Shown here: positions 28,255 through 37,291 of the stretch, piece by piece | Layout: each line of letters opens with the position of its first letter | Position numbering within the stretch: position 1 is the stretch's first letter | Source: Metallosphaera yellowstonensis MK1 | GTDB lineage: Archaea; Thermoproteota; Thermoprotei_A; Sulfolobales; Sulfolobaceae | Direction of reading: 5' to 3' | Length of the DNA stretch: 64,000 nt | Assembly (NCBI RefSeq): GCF_000243315.1 | Contig: NZ_JH597761.1 | Span: 1,090,813-1,154,812, forward strand | Made by a program: the position numbers and the translations under genes | The notes under the pieces: generated by a model | The model's database searches: none | Told to the model about the DNA's origin: nothing | What the model saw: only the letters and a program-made list of their open reading frames with translations

Positions 28255-28476
28255 AGGTGCCCTCTCCTGGTCAACTTCCTGGGACATAGAGTGCAAAGCG
28301 ACCTAAACGGGGCACTGAACATCCTGAGGAAGGCCACCAACTCGCTCGTGTCAACAACAAAGAAACCCATCTCCTTCCTGGTGGACCACAACAGAGCAAC
28401 ACCCGTAAAGGGGTGTAACCCTTAACTCGGGGAAACCTCGCCTTCATGGCGGGGAGGAAGTCAGTAACACAACACC
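28255..28476 (+). pseudogene. TnpB C-terminal remnant with element end
   Basis: A frame gives HRVQSDLNGALNILRKATN, the RuvC III (D-x-N-A) segment of TnpB, then a tail ending at about 28424. The following GGGGAAACCTCGCC...GGCGGGGAGG is a hairpin typical of IS200/IS605 right ends and TnpB guide RNAs. The upstream two thirds of the gene are missing. Confidence 0.65.
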
Positions 28477-28539
28477 CTCAGCCTAAAAGCCGCCATCAAG
28501 ATTTATAAAGTGGAATAATAAACTAAATATTGTGAGACA

Positions 28540-28737
28540 ATGGCAGGAGTTAAGTTCTCAAGGAGAGTTCTTGGTTCCATAATAGCAGCAATAGGTGTAG
28601 CAGCATGGGTCTCTGACCTATTTTTGGTTCAAACTCTTCCCTATTCGCAATTTGCTGACGATTCACTAGTGGCCATAGTGCCTTTGTCGGGAGCTGTACT
28701 AGTGGCTGGAGGACTCCTAATGGGATTATGGAACTAA
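28540..28737 (+). CDS. Small two-helix membrane protein of the fox cluster
   Basis: 65 residues with helices at about 10-30 and 43-63. A TATA box (ATTTATAAAG, 28501-28510) lies about 30 nt before the ATG, so the transcript is probably leaderless and starts a new operon after the IS debris. It is followed within 3 nt by the next gene. No family was recognised. Confidence 0.7.
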   Translation: MAGVKFSRRVLGSIIAAIGVAAWVSDLFLVQTLPYSQFADDSLVAIVPLSGAVLVAGGLLMGLWN

Positions 28738-28740
28738 GGG

Positions 28741-29355
28741 ATGGTGAGAATGCCAAGGGCAAGTGAGGCATATCTATTTTTGGGCGTTGCCATGATAATC
28801 GCAAGTGCGAATCCTCTTTCGCTTCAGCTCTCTACAGTCCAGGAAATCGCTAAGTTCTCGTTCGATATGATGTTGGTTTGGGGGGCAGGGCTAGTAGGAA
28901 TATGGTTGGCAAAGAGGCTCTATCAGAAAGGAGGAAGGGCAGCGACCTCGTTCTTGGACTTCAATTACTCCACAAAGGGTCTTGTCCTCTCATGGATAGT
29001 GGGCGGTTCTATCCTCACATATTGGTACATCCCTGGACCATTTGAGGCCAGCGTCACCAGCACCATGGCCAGGGCCTTCCAGGTGATCTCTTTCATAGTG
29101 GCAGGTATTCTCTCAGGGATTGGATGGGAGGCCATGCCAAAGGTTTGGAAGAGCATAACGATTTTCGCTGTCTTCAGCATGATGGCTACCATGGCAGAAA
29201 TATTCCTGGAAATGGGCGGTTATTACGCGGTAGACGTCTATAGGCCCTACCCTGTATCTCAACTGGTGGAAACCTCATACTTCCTGTTCGCAATGGCTTT
29301 CGTACCCTCCACTTATTACATGGTGAAGATACTAAAGGACCTAGATATTTTCTAA
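28741..29355 (+). CDS. Integral membrane protein, DUF1404-like
   Basis: 204 residues with about six membrane helices. The N-terminal pattern (ASANPLSLQLST... then a Phe-Asp-rich second helix and a GLVGIWLAKR loop) resembles the crenarchaeal DUF1404 family of unknown function. Directly downstream of the small two-helix protein, with GGAACTAAGGG as ribosome site. It probably corresponds to one of the foxE-foxJ genes, but which one cannot be read from sequence. Confidence 0.65.
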   Translation: MVRMPRASEAYLFLGVAMIIASANPLSLQLSTVQEIAKFSFDMMLVWGAGLVGIWLAKRLYQKGGRAATSFLDFNYSTKGLVLSWIVGGSILTYWYIPGPFEASVTSTMARAFQVISFIVAGILSGIGWEAMPKVWKSITIFAVFSMMATMAEIFLEMGGYYAVDVYRPYPVSQLVETSYFLFAMAFVPSTYYMVKILKDLDIF

Positions 29356-29438
29356 AACTAATTTAAAGTCATTTTCTTTCTTAATAATGGAAACCGAAAG
29401 CCTTTTATATTTTTACGCGTAAAAACTTACGAAGTAGT

Positions 29439-29591
29439 ATGGCTCTAATAGAATCTCAGGTGATGTTGTACCAGGTGAGCTATTTCCTTATGGCTGTGGT
29501 ATACCCAATATGGTACTTCATACTTCTCTGGAAGGCAGACAAGGATCCTCAAGTGGACATTGCAGCAGTAGTGAAACAGGAGTCCTCTTAA
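29439..29591 (+). CDS. 50-residue single-helix membrane protein
   Basis: A complete 50-codon frame (starts MALIESQVMLYQVSYFL, stop TAA 29589-29591) encodes one membrane helix (about 12-33) followed by a charged tail (WKADKDPQVD). A strong TATA element (TTTTATATTTTTA, 29403-29415) lies about 30 nt before the ATG, so it is leaderless. It ends 14 nt before the next gene and is likely co-transcribed. Such tiny subunits are common in archaeal oxidases. No family was recognised. Confidence 0.65.
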   Translation: MALIESQVMLYQVSYFLMAVVYPIWYFILLWKADKDPQVDIAAVVKQESS

Positions 29592-29605
29592 GCAAGGGGA
29601 CCTGA

Positions 29606-31438
29606 GTGCAAAGGTTAACTGACCTTTTTAAGGTTAGATGGTTTAAGCTTGTTTTTTCTATAACTTTCTCTCTCTATTTCTTGTTTTATCAGGTAGTAGA
29701 TAGAATAATCTTATTTCAGAACATAGTTTTACCTAAGGGAGTGTACTTAGTAGTGGACACCTCAACCCCAGTACCTCCATCCCAGATGCCCTATCCCCTC
29801 TGGGGTCCATTCATTTCGATTACGAGCAATTACCTAGACTGGGCCATAACTCCGCTGTCTCTCGGTGTCTCCTTCATTCTTTCCTTCCTAGTAGCCCTCA
29901 ACGTAAGTCTTTACCTAGCTCTGTTCAGGTTAATGCAGATGAGTTCGACTCATAGACTGGCCGCGTCCCTGGGATTGTTGGCCACTTCCCTCTCCTGCTC
30001 CTGCGAACTCTTCACAGCCCTGATCGGAGCTACAGTATCCAACATACCCTTCATGATCTCCATAGGGTTCATGGATACCTTGGGGATAACGTTGACTCTG
30101 GTTGCCGGAATAATACTCACGCTATCTTCCCTGGTGATAGCCTCGGAGATAACTGGCTCAAGACCCTTCTCGTGGATGAGGGGAAATTACGCCATCGCCG
30201 TTGCGATTATATTGTTAACCTCGTATTTATTGATACCACAGTCCCAGACCTTCTTCCTTGTCAGGATCACCGACATGACGATGGCAGGCGGGGTAATAGC
30301 CTATGCTGCGAGTAAGAGGTTGAGATTAAGAGGCAACCCACTCCTATTCTGGGTCTCTGCGGGTTTGATAACCGCGGAGATCGTAGGGTTTCCTCTCATG
30401 GTGCCAGTCGTCTCAGCCCTATTATCCCTTATAGCAGGGGCAGTGGGCTACTTAGGGTACTCCACCTTGAAGCCGTGGGCCAGACTCGGCCTACTTCACG
30501 TTGTAGGATGGACCCTCATAATGCCCGGTCCAATTTCTCTGATATTGGGCCAACCGATTCCGTTCTTTAACCTTGTGGGCGACCAGGCCATACTCTTCTG
30601 GATAACAGCCTGGATATTCGGCACACCCATAGCGTGGCTCGCAGGAATCCAGTACCTTCAATACATCAGGGACTCCATGGTGAATTATTCCCCTACCAAG
30701 ATGGATCTGAGATTGCCACCAAGGAGGGCACAGTTCCCCTGGCAGTGGTTCCTCCTGGGAGGAGTAGCCGTCGTTTCACAGATGCTGTTTTTCATGACCC
30801 ACCCTCAGGACTTCCTGGACTATAACGGCTACGACATGGTGTTCCTAGAGGCGATGACGTTAGCTTCGACGTTGTTAATAACGGCTGGGTTAGTCCTCAT
30901 AGGTTACGGGGTATACGAGCTCATAAGGGACAGATACGGGATTCCTCGAATCAGCAATAAGCACTTCTTGATAGCCGTCGTCATCTACGGGGTGCTAGAG
31001 ATGATAGCAACGAAGATGCTTGTGATAGCTCCTTCCGGCTATCCCTATCCACCTATCCTCCTGTTGACCTACGGTGAACCCATGTATGCTCCGGCTGTGA
31101 CGATTTACATCCCGAACATAATAGGCTTCTACATATACCCAGTGTCCTTACTGGCGTTAATATCTTCCTCCCTACTGGCAGGTTACATTTGGGCCCTAGT
31201 TTTCCAAACGAGGCGAAACAGGTTGGGTTCCCTCACGGCCTTCAGCCTTATCACAGCGTGTCCCTCGTGTGGACTCTCCGCAATGGGTTATGTCATGTCC
31301 TCACTGGTCACTGCTGCGAGTTTTTTGGCCTCAACCTACGCCCAGATAGGCATGACCTTGTTGTCTCTGTCTCTGTTGGTTGGGCTCTTGGTGTACGTCC
31401 TCAGGACAAGTAAGGGTACCTGTGACCTCAAGAAGTGA
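29606..31438 (+). CDS. Large polytopic membrane protein with two Cys-pair motifs
   Basis: 610 residues and about 15 predicted membrane helices, starting at GTG with AGGGGACCTGA upstream. Two similar Cys motifs lie in the membrane region: LLATSLSCSCELFTALIG (about 125-142) and SLITACPSCGLSAMGYV in the C-terminal part (about 550-566). They are spaced as if the protein were an old duplication of a half-size unit. The Cys pairs could bind copper or heme, or form disulfides. Position inside the fox operon suggests a role in electron transfer or oxidase assembly. Family not recognised. Confidence 0.65.
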   Translation: MQRLTDLFKVRWFKLVFSITFSLYFLFYQVVDRIILFQNIVLPKGVYLVVDTSTPVPPSQMPYPLWGPFISITSNYLDWAITPLSLGVSFILSFLVALNVSLYLALFRLMQMSSTHRLAASLGLLATSLSCSCELFTALIGATVSNIPFMISIGFMDTLGITLTLVAGIILTLSSLVIASEITGSRPFSWMRGNYAIAVAIILLTSYLLIPQSQTFFLVRITDMTMAGGVIAYAASKRLRLRGNPLLFWVSAGLITAEIVGFPLMVPVVSALLSLIAGAVGYLGYSTLKPWARLGLLHVVGWTLIMPGPISLILGQPIPFFNLVGDQAILFWITAWIFGTPIAWLAGIQYLQYIRDSMVNYSPTKMDLRLPPRRAQFPWQWFLLGGVAVVSQMLFFMTHPQDFLDYNGYDMVFLEAMTLASTLLITAGLVLIGYGVYELIRDRYGIPRISNKHFLIAVVIYGVLEMIATKMLVIAPSGYPYPPILLLTYGEPMYAPAVTIYIPNIIGFYIYPVSLLALISSSLLAGYIWALVFQTRRNRLGSLTAFSLITACPSCGLSAMGYVMSSLVTAASFLASTYAQIGMTLLSLSLLVGLLVYVLRTSKGTCDLKK

Positions 31439-31472
31439 CCCAACAATTTCGTTTATTAATGTTTTCATCCCG

Positions 31473-32258
31473 ATGTATATTATGGACAGCCTGGAGCTCT
31501 GGGCCACCCTCCTGGGTTTCTCATCATTAATGGTCGCAGTAATAGTCGTGCTCCTCTATTACGTGTATAGAGTGATCACAAAACTGGGTGTCTTCTTCCT
31601 GTACTTCTCATTCGTCATGATGGCCTTCATGTTGGTTGGCGCCTCTGTTTACTTGTATTCTCCCAGCGAGACGAGCCTGGGAGTGGCCGTGGGAGTGAAC
31701 ATGGCCTCCATGATATTGCTCCTTGCTTACTTCTTCGCTGTGGCCGAGAGATTAACGGAGGAGTTCACCATGCGAGAGGTTCACTACTATTCCTTGGCTG
31801 GACTGGTCGTGCTCAATGAGGGCCTCATGGGCCTTACCTTCGGACTCGCCCAGTTCGGAAGGACCCCTTTCAGTGACCTTGAGTTAGCCCTCTACAATTC
31901 CTTGAACAGCTATTGGTTCTTCTACCCCATGATGGCTGAGATGCTGTCCCTATATTTCATTCTCTTGAGTAGGAGGAGGGCTCCGTTAGAGCTCTTCCCC
32001 CTAATAGGAATAACAGCGTTTCCGCCCACCATCTTCACAGGTCTACTAATCTGGAGATATACGGCACTCGTGATGGGGCTGGGTATGTCAGCGTTAGGTC
32101 TCACGTTTAAGAGTAGGTTGAGACTCCTCTACATAGTCACTATTTTAGGAGTAATAACTACGGTTTACACACCTTGGCTCTTCGACACTTCGATTATTGC
32201 AGGTATGGTACTCTATTACGTGGTCTCATTTAAGGCTGAGAGGATAGCTAGGTCATAG
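31473..32258 (+). CDS. Seven/eight-helix membrane protein, unknown family
   Basis: 261 residues from ATG 31473. A TATA-like GTTTATTAATG (31451-31461) is about 15-20 nt upstream, and ATG 31482 (MDSLELW) would fit a leaderless start slightly better. The frame is open further upstream, but this overlaps the preceding gene and gives unnatural sequence. No metal motif; one His is in REVHYYS. Last gene of the plus-strand fox block. Confidence 0.62.
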   Translation: MYIMDSLELWATLLGFSSLMVAVIVVLLYYVYRVITKLGVFFLYFSFVMMAFMLVGASVYLYSPSETSLGVAVGVNMASMILLLAYFFAVAERLTEEFTMREVHYYSLAGLVVLNEGLMGLTFGLAQFGRTPFSDLELALYNSLNSYWFFYPMMAEMLSLYFILLSRRRAPLELFPLIGITAFPPTIFTGLLIWRYTALVMGLGMSALGLTFKSRLRLLYIVTILGVITTVYTPWLFDTSIIAGMVLYYVVSFKAERIARS

Positions 32259-32342
32259 TCCTGAACCGCTCAGAACTTTTCGCACTCCCACCCAGAGCAC
32301 CGGTCTAGGATCTCTCATTCCTTCGGACGTTTGGTATCAAGC

Positions 32343-32546
32343 TCAGTAATCGAAGTACCTTTGCACACTCCTAATCACGTAGAAGAGCAGAATTCCACAA
32401 ATCAACAGGTCAAGGAAGAGTATACCGTAAAAGAGAAGGTTGTTCTTGACGAATATAATGTCGGCGAAGAGGACTATGGCAAAGACGAAACCGATCTGGA
32501 CCAGGTTGACCAGAGACCTCAATCCCTCCGTGGGCATACCTATCAC
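32343..32546 (-). CDS. Small two-helix membrane protein
   Basis: 67 residues with helices at about 14-33 and 36-60. The ATG overlaps the stop of the next upstream small membrane gene by 4 nt, so the two are coupled and probably form one complex. No family was recognised. Confidence 0.6.
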   Translation of the reverse strand: MIGMPTEGLRSLVNLVQIGFVFAIVLFADIIFVKNNLLFYGILFLDLLICGILLFYVIRSVQRYFDY

Positions 32547-32776
32547 CTGAATATCTTTCTAGCCATGATAATAATTACATATGGAATAACTTCCACCATT
32601 ACCAAAAACGCCCCCGCGTACACTACTATCCCCTCCAAAACCCCAAGGATGAGAAAGTAAAATATAATAATGAATATAAGTTTTATCTCAACACTGCTCA
32701 GGTAATACAGGTCTAACCAGCTAACAACCTCTTGCCAACCTATTCCCAGGACTATGAGGGAGAAGACTCCCGACAT
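32543..32776 (-). CDS. Small two-helix membrane protein, coupled to its neighbour
   Basis: 77 residues from ATG 32776; a TTG two codons earlier is possible, and the open hydrophobic frame extends towards the end of the Cdc48-like gene. Helices at about 5-25 and 30-70. It follows the cdc48-like gene by about 40 nt on the same strand, so may be co-transcribed with it. Function unknown. Confidence 0.58.
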   Translation of the reverse strand: MSGVFSLIVLGIGWQEVVSWLDLYYLSSVEIKLIFIIIFYFLILGVLEGIVVYAGAFLVMVEVIPYVIIIMARKIFR

Positions 32777-32816
32777 CCCCAACGAGTAGACGAGGAGGCC
32801 TGCGACTGAGTATATT

Positions 32817-34919
32817 TCAGGCGTAAGTACCAGTTAGCTTCACCCTCTCAGAGAATGAGGAATAGTAGTTTATCATGGCTTGACTGACGGTCGGTTTCAC
32901 GGACTTCAGCGACTCTACAACGTCCTCCATGGTCACCTTTGAGGCTTTACCTTCCTTTACTGACCTCCTTACGGCCAACAGCACGGCTCTATTAACTACT
33001 CCCTTGATATCTGCTGGGGTGAAGTTCTCGGTGACCTTGGCGAGGTAGGAGAAATCTATCCCTTCATCGAACGGATGTTTGGTTATCATCCTTTGGAACA
33101 GAACCTTCCTAGTCTCATAGTCAGGGGGAGGAACGTAAACCAGCTTCTCCAGCCGACCGGGCCTGATTAACGCGGGATCTATAATGTCTGGTCTGTTGGT
33201 AGCAGCCATGAATATCACCCTCTCCTTTCTACTGGATACTCCGTCCATCTCAGTCAGCATTTGACTTAACGCCCTGTCGGTCACTCTGTTGGGATCGGAT
33301 CCTCTAACCGTGGCTATAGCGTCTATCTCGTCAAAGAAGATGACCGTGGGAGACGCTTGCCTCGCCCTCTTGAACACTTCCCTGATCGCTCTCTCCGTCT
33401 CTCCTACCCACATGTTCATGAGTTCAGGCCCACTGACAGCGATGAAGTTCGCCCCGCTTTCGTGTGCCACGGCCTTTGCCAGCATGGTCTTCCCGGTCCC
33501 TGGAGGACCGTAAAGCATGACTCCTGAAGGTACGTCGGCTCTCATCTCATCGTATAGGGAGGAGTACTTTAGGGGCCACTCGACTACCTCCCTCAGCTCC
33601 TGTTTCACTTGGTCTAGACCTATTATGTCCTCCCAAGATACGTTCGGTATCTCAATCCTGAACTCCCTGAGTGCAGAAGGCTCAACGACCTTCATCGCCT
33701 CAAGGAAGTCGGCCATGGTAACCTTTACTTCCTCTGGGTTTTCGGTTCGTCGTAAAGCCCTCATAGTGGCCTCCCTCACCAGGGCCTCTAGGTCTGCGCC
33801 CACGAACCCGTTAGTCATTGAGGCTATCCTCTCCAGGTCTACGTCCTCGGACATGGGTATCCTTCTGGTGTGGATCCTTAGGATCTCCAGCCTTCCCCTC
33901 TTATCAGGTACAGGGATTTCTACCTCTCTATCGAACCTACCCGGTCTCCTCAATGCTGGATCTACGGCGTTTGGCCTATTGGTCGCACCTATGACGAGGA
34001 CACCTCCTCCTGAGGCGACTCCGTCCATGAGAGTCAGGAGCTGTGCCACTATTCTCTTATCAGCCTCCGCGTTGGTTACGTCCCTGTTGGGCGCGATGGC
34101 GTCTATCTCGTCTATGAAGATGATGGATGGGGAGGACTTCTCGGCCTGTTCGAATATCTCCCTCAATCTCTTCTCGCTCTCTCCGTAATACTTTGACCCT
34201 ATTTCCGGACCGCTTATGAAGAAGAAGTTGGCCATCACGGAGTTGGCCAAGGCCTTGGCGATCAAGGTCTTCCCGGTCCCTGGAGGACCGTACAGTAAAA
34301 CACCCTTTGGAGCTCTGAACCCGAACAACCTGGGCACTTCGGGTTTCAGTAGGGCTATATCTATGATCTCCTTCAGGGAAGTTATTTGTTCCGTGAGTCC
34401 TCCTATGTCGTCCAGAGAAACTAAAGGGATGTTCTTCTGAGTTTGCCTTATGACCTCTCCTGTTATCTCTATCTCGGTCTCTCCTACTATCATCCCGACG
34501 TCTCCTCTAGGTTCAAAGGCCACCACGGAGAACTCCCCTTGTCTCGTTGAGAGAGTTATGCCCCTGGAGACGGGCAAACCTCTCAATTCCAGGTTCAGCC
34601 TCTTTATGTCGAAGGTTTTAGGTGAGGAGGGGGCCAGAGTGACCCTCCGTAAAATCAGGGGCTCGACCTTCCTTGCAACAGTCTTCTCCCCGTTTCTAAT
34701 CCCGAGGAACTTAGCCACGTCCTCGTGGATCATTAAACCTCCAGTACTCTCCTTGTCCTCCTGGACTTGTAATGGGAACATCCTATGAGTGACCAACACT
34801 ATCACGTCCCCGTAGTTGATTGCCTTGGATCTCATTAACTCCGGGTCAGCTAAGCAGACGCTTCTGTTCTTGACTTTCCTGTTGCTCCAGTAGACCTTGG
34901 CGACGAACTCACTGACCAA
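32817..34919 (-). CDS. Cdc48/VAT-type AAA+ ATPase
   Basis: 700 residues: an N-terminal substrate-recruitment domain (about 1-170) and two AAA modules. D1 has Walker [14 protein letters not shown] and Walker [16 protein letters not shown]2 has [20 protein letters not shown] and [15 protein letters not shown]. Both sensor/arginine-finger regions ([14 protein letters not shown] / RPGRLEKL) are intact. It unfolds proteins for degradation or remodelling in the cytoplasm. Sulfolobales carry more than one such ATPase, and this one lies inside the fox region without an obvious functional link. The start is TTG with GATGAGAG upstream. Confidence 0.93.
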   Translation of the reverse strand: MVSEFVAKVYWSNRKVKNRSVCLADPELMRSKAINYGDVIVLVTHRMFPLQVQEDKESTGGLMIHEDVAKFLGIRNGEKTVARKVEPLILRRVTLAPSSPKTFDIKRLNLELRGLPVSRGITLSTRQGEFSVVAFEPRGDVGMIVGETEIEITGEVIRQTQKNIPLVSLDDIGGLTEQITSLKEIIDIALLKPEVPRLFGFRAPKGVLLYGPPGTGKTLIAKALANSVMANFFFISGPEIGSKYYGESEKRLREIFEQAEKSSPSIIFIDEIDAIAPNRDVTNAEADKRIVAQLLTLMDGVASGGGVLVIGATNRPNAVDPALRRPGRFDREVEIPVPDKRGRLEILRIHTRRIPMSEDVDLERIASMTNGFVGADLEALVREATMRALRRTENPEEVKVTMADFLEAMKVVEPSALREFRIEIPNVSWEDIIGLDQVKQELREVVEWPLKYSSLYDEMRADVPSGVMLYGPPGTGKTMLAKAVAHESGANFIAVSGPELMNMWVGETERAIREVFKRARQASPTVIFFDEIDAIATVRGSDPNRVTDRALSQMLTEMDGVSSRKERVIFMAATNRPDIIDPALIRPGRLEKLVYVPPPDYETRKVLFQRMITKHPFDEGIDFSYLAKVTENFTPADIKGVVNRAVLLAVRRSVKEGKASKVTMEDVVESLKSVKPTVSQAMINYYSSFSERVKLTGTYA

Positions 34920-35027
34920 CTCTCATCAGTATACCATGTGCCTCACGACATAAAAGTTTTCATTTACATGTCACTTCTCAGGATTTAAAGCCAACTATAG
35001 TGAAAAACTTAGGCAAAGGGTTGCTAA

Positions 35028-36221
35028 GGGCGATTCAGGTCTCCATTGCGATTTCTATTTGTTTCTATAGAATGGAAGTGACTTAATTGATCCTACATCA
35101 GTAACACTAAAAAGGGGACGAGCGCTAGGTCATACCATGAGACACCCATTTTATCACGTGGTGACCTCGCTCGTCCCCGAGTTACTTGGGAAGGACGCGC
35201 TATTAAATGAAACGGTGGCTGAGATCGAGAGGAGGGCCCTGGAGGAGGCGGAGAGGACCTCCCCCAGGTACGCCAGGGGGAAGGAGGTGAGGAGGAGGGG
35301 TTACGCCAGGTACAGGTTCTTGAAGGGGTTCAGGGTCTCCCTCCGGGGGAGGAGGGTAGTGTACGGGGTGGAGTGGGTCACGGTGAGGTTGCCCGTGCTG
35401 TACAGGGGAGGGGAGAGGGTGAGGACGAGGGTGGAGGAGGAGTTGCTCAGGGAGGAGAGGCTGGTGCTCAGGTCCCTCCTCCTGCTCCACTCCGTGTTGG
35501 GAGGGAAGTTGAACGCCAAGCTCTGGACCCAGGAGCTAAGGTTGGGGACTTCAAGTACGTGGTCGTGGACGGGAAGTACGTGAAGTTGAGGGGAGGGAGG
35601 AGGGGGGTCCTCTTAATCGCGTTGGGACTCACTGACCACGGTGTGAGGGCCGTGCTTGACGTGGTCCTGACCGGGGAGGAGGACGTCGTGAGCTACTGGG
35701 ACCTCCTGGTGAGGCTGTGGAGGAGGTACAACCTCACCCTGGTCGTAGCCGACGGGGTGAAGGCCCTAGACACGGCAATCTCCCGCTCCGGGATCAAGGT
35801 CGCGAGGCAGACCTGCCTGGTCCACCTCAAACGGAGGGTGGACAGGAGGGTGAGGGTCTTGCTGGACCTCCTCCTCTCCCTCGCCGAGTCCGTCCCCACC
35901 CGTGTCTCTCCCCTCCTCTCCTACCTCCTTGCCCCCAGGGAGCTCTGGCCCCTCCTCAGGTCGAACAACCTGGCCGAGTCCTTCAACTCCCTCCTGGAGA
36001 GGAGGAGGTTCGGGAAGTGCCACTCCCCCTGGAGGATACTCCAGATCGCCCAGGCCATAGCCGTCAACTACAACCTCTCGACCTGTTATCTCGCTCTTGT
36101 AATAATATTACAGGGTTCCTTATTTCTTCGTGATATGATCAAATATATTCAATAATTCCTCCATTGAATAAGTCCAAATCAACAGAGATATTACAATTTG
36201 CAAAGGAGCCCTGAATCGCCC
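35028..36221 (+). mobile_element. IS256-family insertion sequence, copy 1
   Basis: 1194 bp with ends GGGCGATTCAGG and CCTGAATCGCCC and a perfect 8-bp target duplication GTTGCTAA (35020-35027 and 36222-36229). Homologous copies at 62208-63391 and 63497 to the window end lie in the other orientation. Confidence 0.93.
35137..36155 (+). pseudogene. IS256-type transposase, frameshifted (copy 1)
   Basis: The N-terminal half (to about 35555) and the catalytic half are in different frames. Compared with the copy at 62208 about 4 nt are missing after CTCTGGACCCAGGAGCT (near 35540). The catalytic half shows YVVVDGKYVK (first Asp), VVADGVKALD (second Asp) and NLAESFNSLLERRR (Glu region), as in the IS256/Mutator superfamily. 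Confidence 0.88.
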
Positions 36222-36283
36222 GTTGCTAAAAATCCGGCGTGCTTAATCCAGTCTTAGGAGTCCAGGGAAGACCCGAGGACTGT

Positions 36284-37282
36284 TCAAGGTACTCTAGTGA
36301 CTCCCCTCACCCACACCGCTTGTTTAGCGACCTCCTTTACACTCAGGATCTTCCATGATTCCCCATCTTTCACCGGAATGTGTCTCAAGTTATGTTCCAT
36401 CATCATGGCCAACGCCTTGGATATCTCTTCGTTTCCTGAGAGCACAGTTACTCCCCACCTCGGTTCCACGGGATCACGTAGGTCTCTGCCCTTCCCTAAG
36501 GCTCTCGTCAGGTCTCTGATCGAGAGGAGTCCTATTGAGTCGCCTCTTCTCACCAGTAAAGCCTTAGTCCCCTCCCTCTTCATTACGGCGTAAGCTTCAG
36601 AGTTTGTTATCTCTCCTACGACCGGAACAGGAGTAGCGTACTTCTTGACGATGTCCTTTGGGTTAACCGCAACTGCCTCTTCTCTTAGAACAGGAGACGT
36701 GGTTGAGAGGGATCGTAGTGCGTCCCTTATGGATAACATCCCTGACACTTTACCCCTCTCCGTGACAGGTAGGTGTCCTATGTTCCTGTCGACCATTATC
36801 TTTAGTGCCTCCTCCACCGTTGCACTGCCCTCCACTGTTATGGCGTCCTTGGCCAGTTTCCCTACACTCTCTTGCTCCAGCCTGTTGGACCACGCCTCCA
36901 GTACGTCAGTCTCCGTGAGTATCTTTAACCTGTCCTCAAGGATCAGGAGGGAACCCACTCCTCTCTCAGTCATGATTTTGGCTCCTTCCCTCACTGTAAC
37001 CTCTGGGCTCACGGTCACAAGGTGCCTATTCATGTATCTCCTTACCCTGGAGAGGGTGACCTTAGCCCTACTGGCTACGTCGATACCGTCGTTCAAGACC
37101 ACTATACAGTCGTAGGGACAGGCCCTTTCACAGGCTCCACACCCCGTGCAGTCCTCAGGTCTGACCACCTCCGCAAGCCTACTCAACTCGTTTATCTCGA
37201 GGCATTGGGCTAGGGCACAAGCCCTCTGGCACATGTAACACCCGACGCATCTGTCCGCGTCGATCAGGACTATAGGTTCCAT
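36284..37282 (-). CDS. Ferredoxin-CBS fusion protein of the fox cluster
   Basis: 332 residues. The N-terminus is a 2[4Fe-4S] ferredoxin: Cys12/15/18/22 and Cys45/48/51/55, plus extra Cys27 and Cys59. Residues about 80-330 are four CBS domains in two pairs, similar to those of the separate CBS protein at 14889. This couples electron transfer to nucleotide sensing. It lies 9 nt after the polyferredoxin membrane gene on the same strand, so the two are co-transcribed and probably form a unit; the pair corresponds to the Fe-S genes of the fox cluster (foxG/foxH in published clusters, exact letter not decided). Confidence 0.87.
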   Translation of the reverse strand: MEPIVLIDADRCVGCYMCQRACALAQCLEINELSRLAEVVRPEDCTGCGACERACPYDCIVVLNDGIDVASRAKVTLSRVRRYMNRHLVTVSPEVTVREGAKIMTERGVGSLLILEDRLKILTETDVLEAWSNRLEQESVGKLAKDAITVEGSATVEEALKIMVDRNIGHLPVTERGKVSGMLSIRDALRSLSTTSPVLREEAVAVNPKDIVKKYATPVPVVGEITNSEAYAVMKREGTKALLVRRGDSIGLLSIRDLTRALGKGRDLRDPVEPRWGVTVLSGNEEISKALAMMMEHNLRHIPVKDGESWKILSVKEVAKQAVWVRGVTRVP

Positions 37283-37291
37283 TCCATCACC

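Noticed and set aside
33289..34788. Several + strand frames of 74-223 codons across the Cdc48-like gene
   Set aside because: All are antisense shadows of the AAA+ gene, Ser/Thr/Pro-rich, with no start context.
35373..36133. Overlapping Gly/Glu/Pro-rich frames inside the IS256 copies
   Set aside because: Alternative frames of the GC-rich transposase gene; the same frames recur in the copy at 62208 only because the DNA is homologous.
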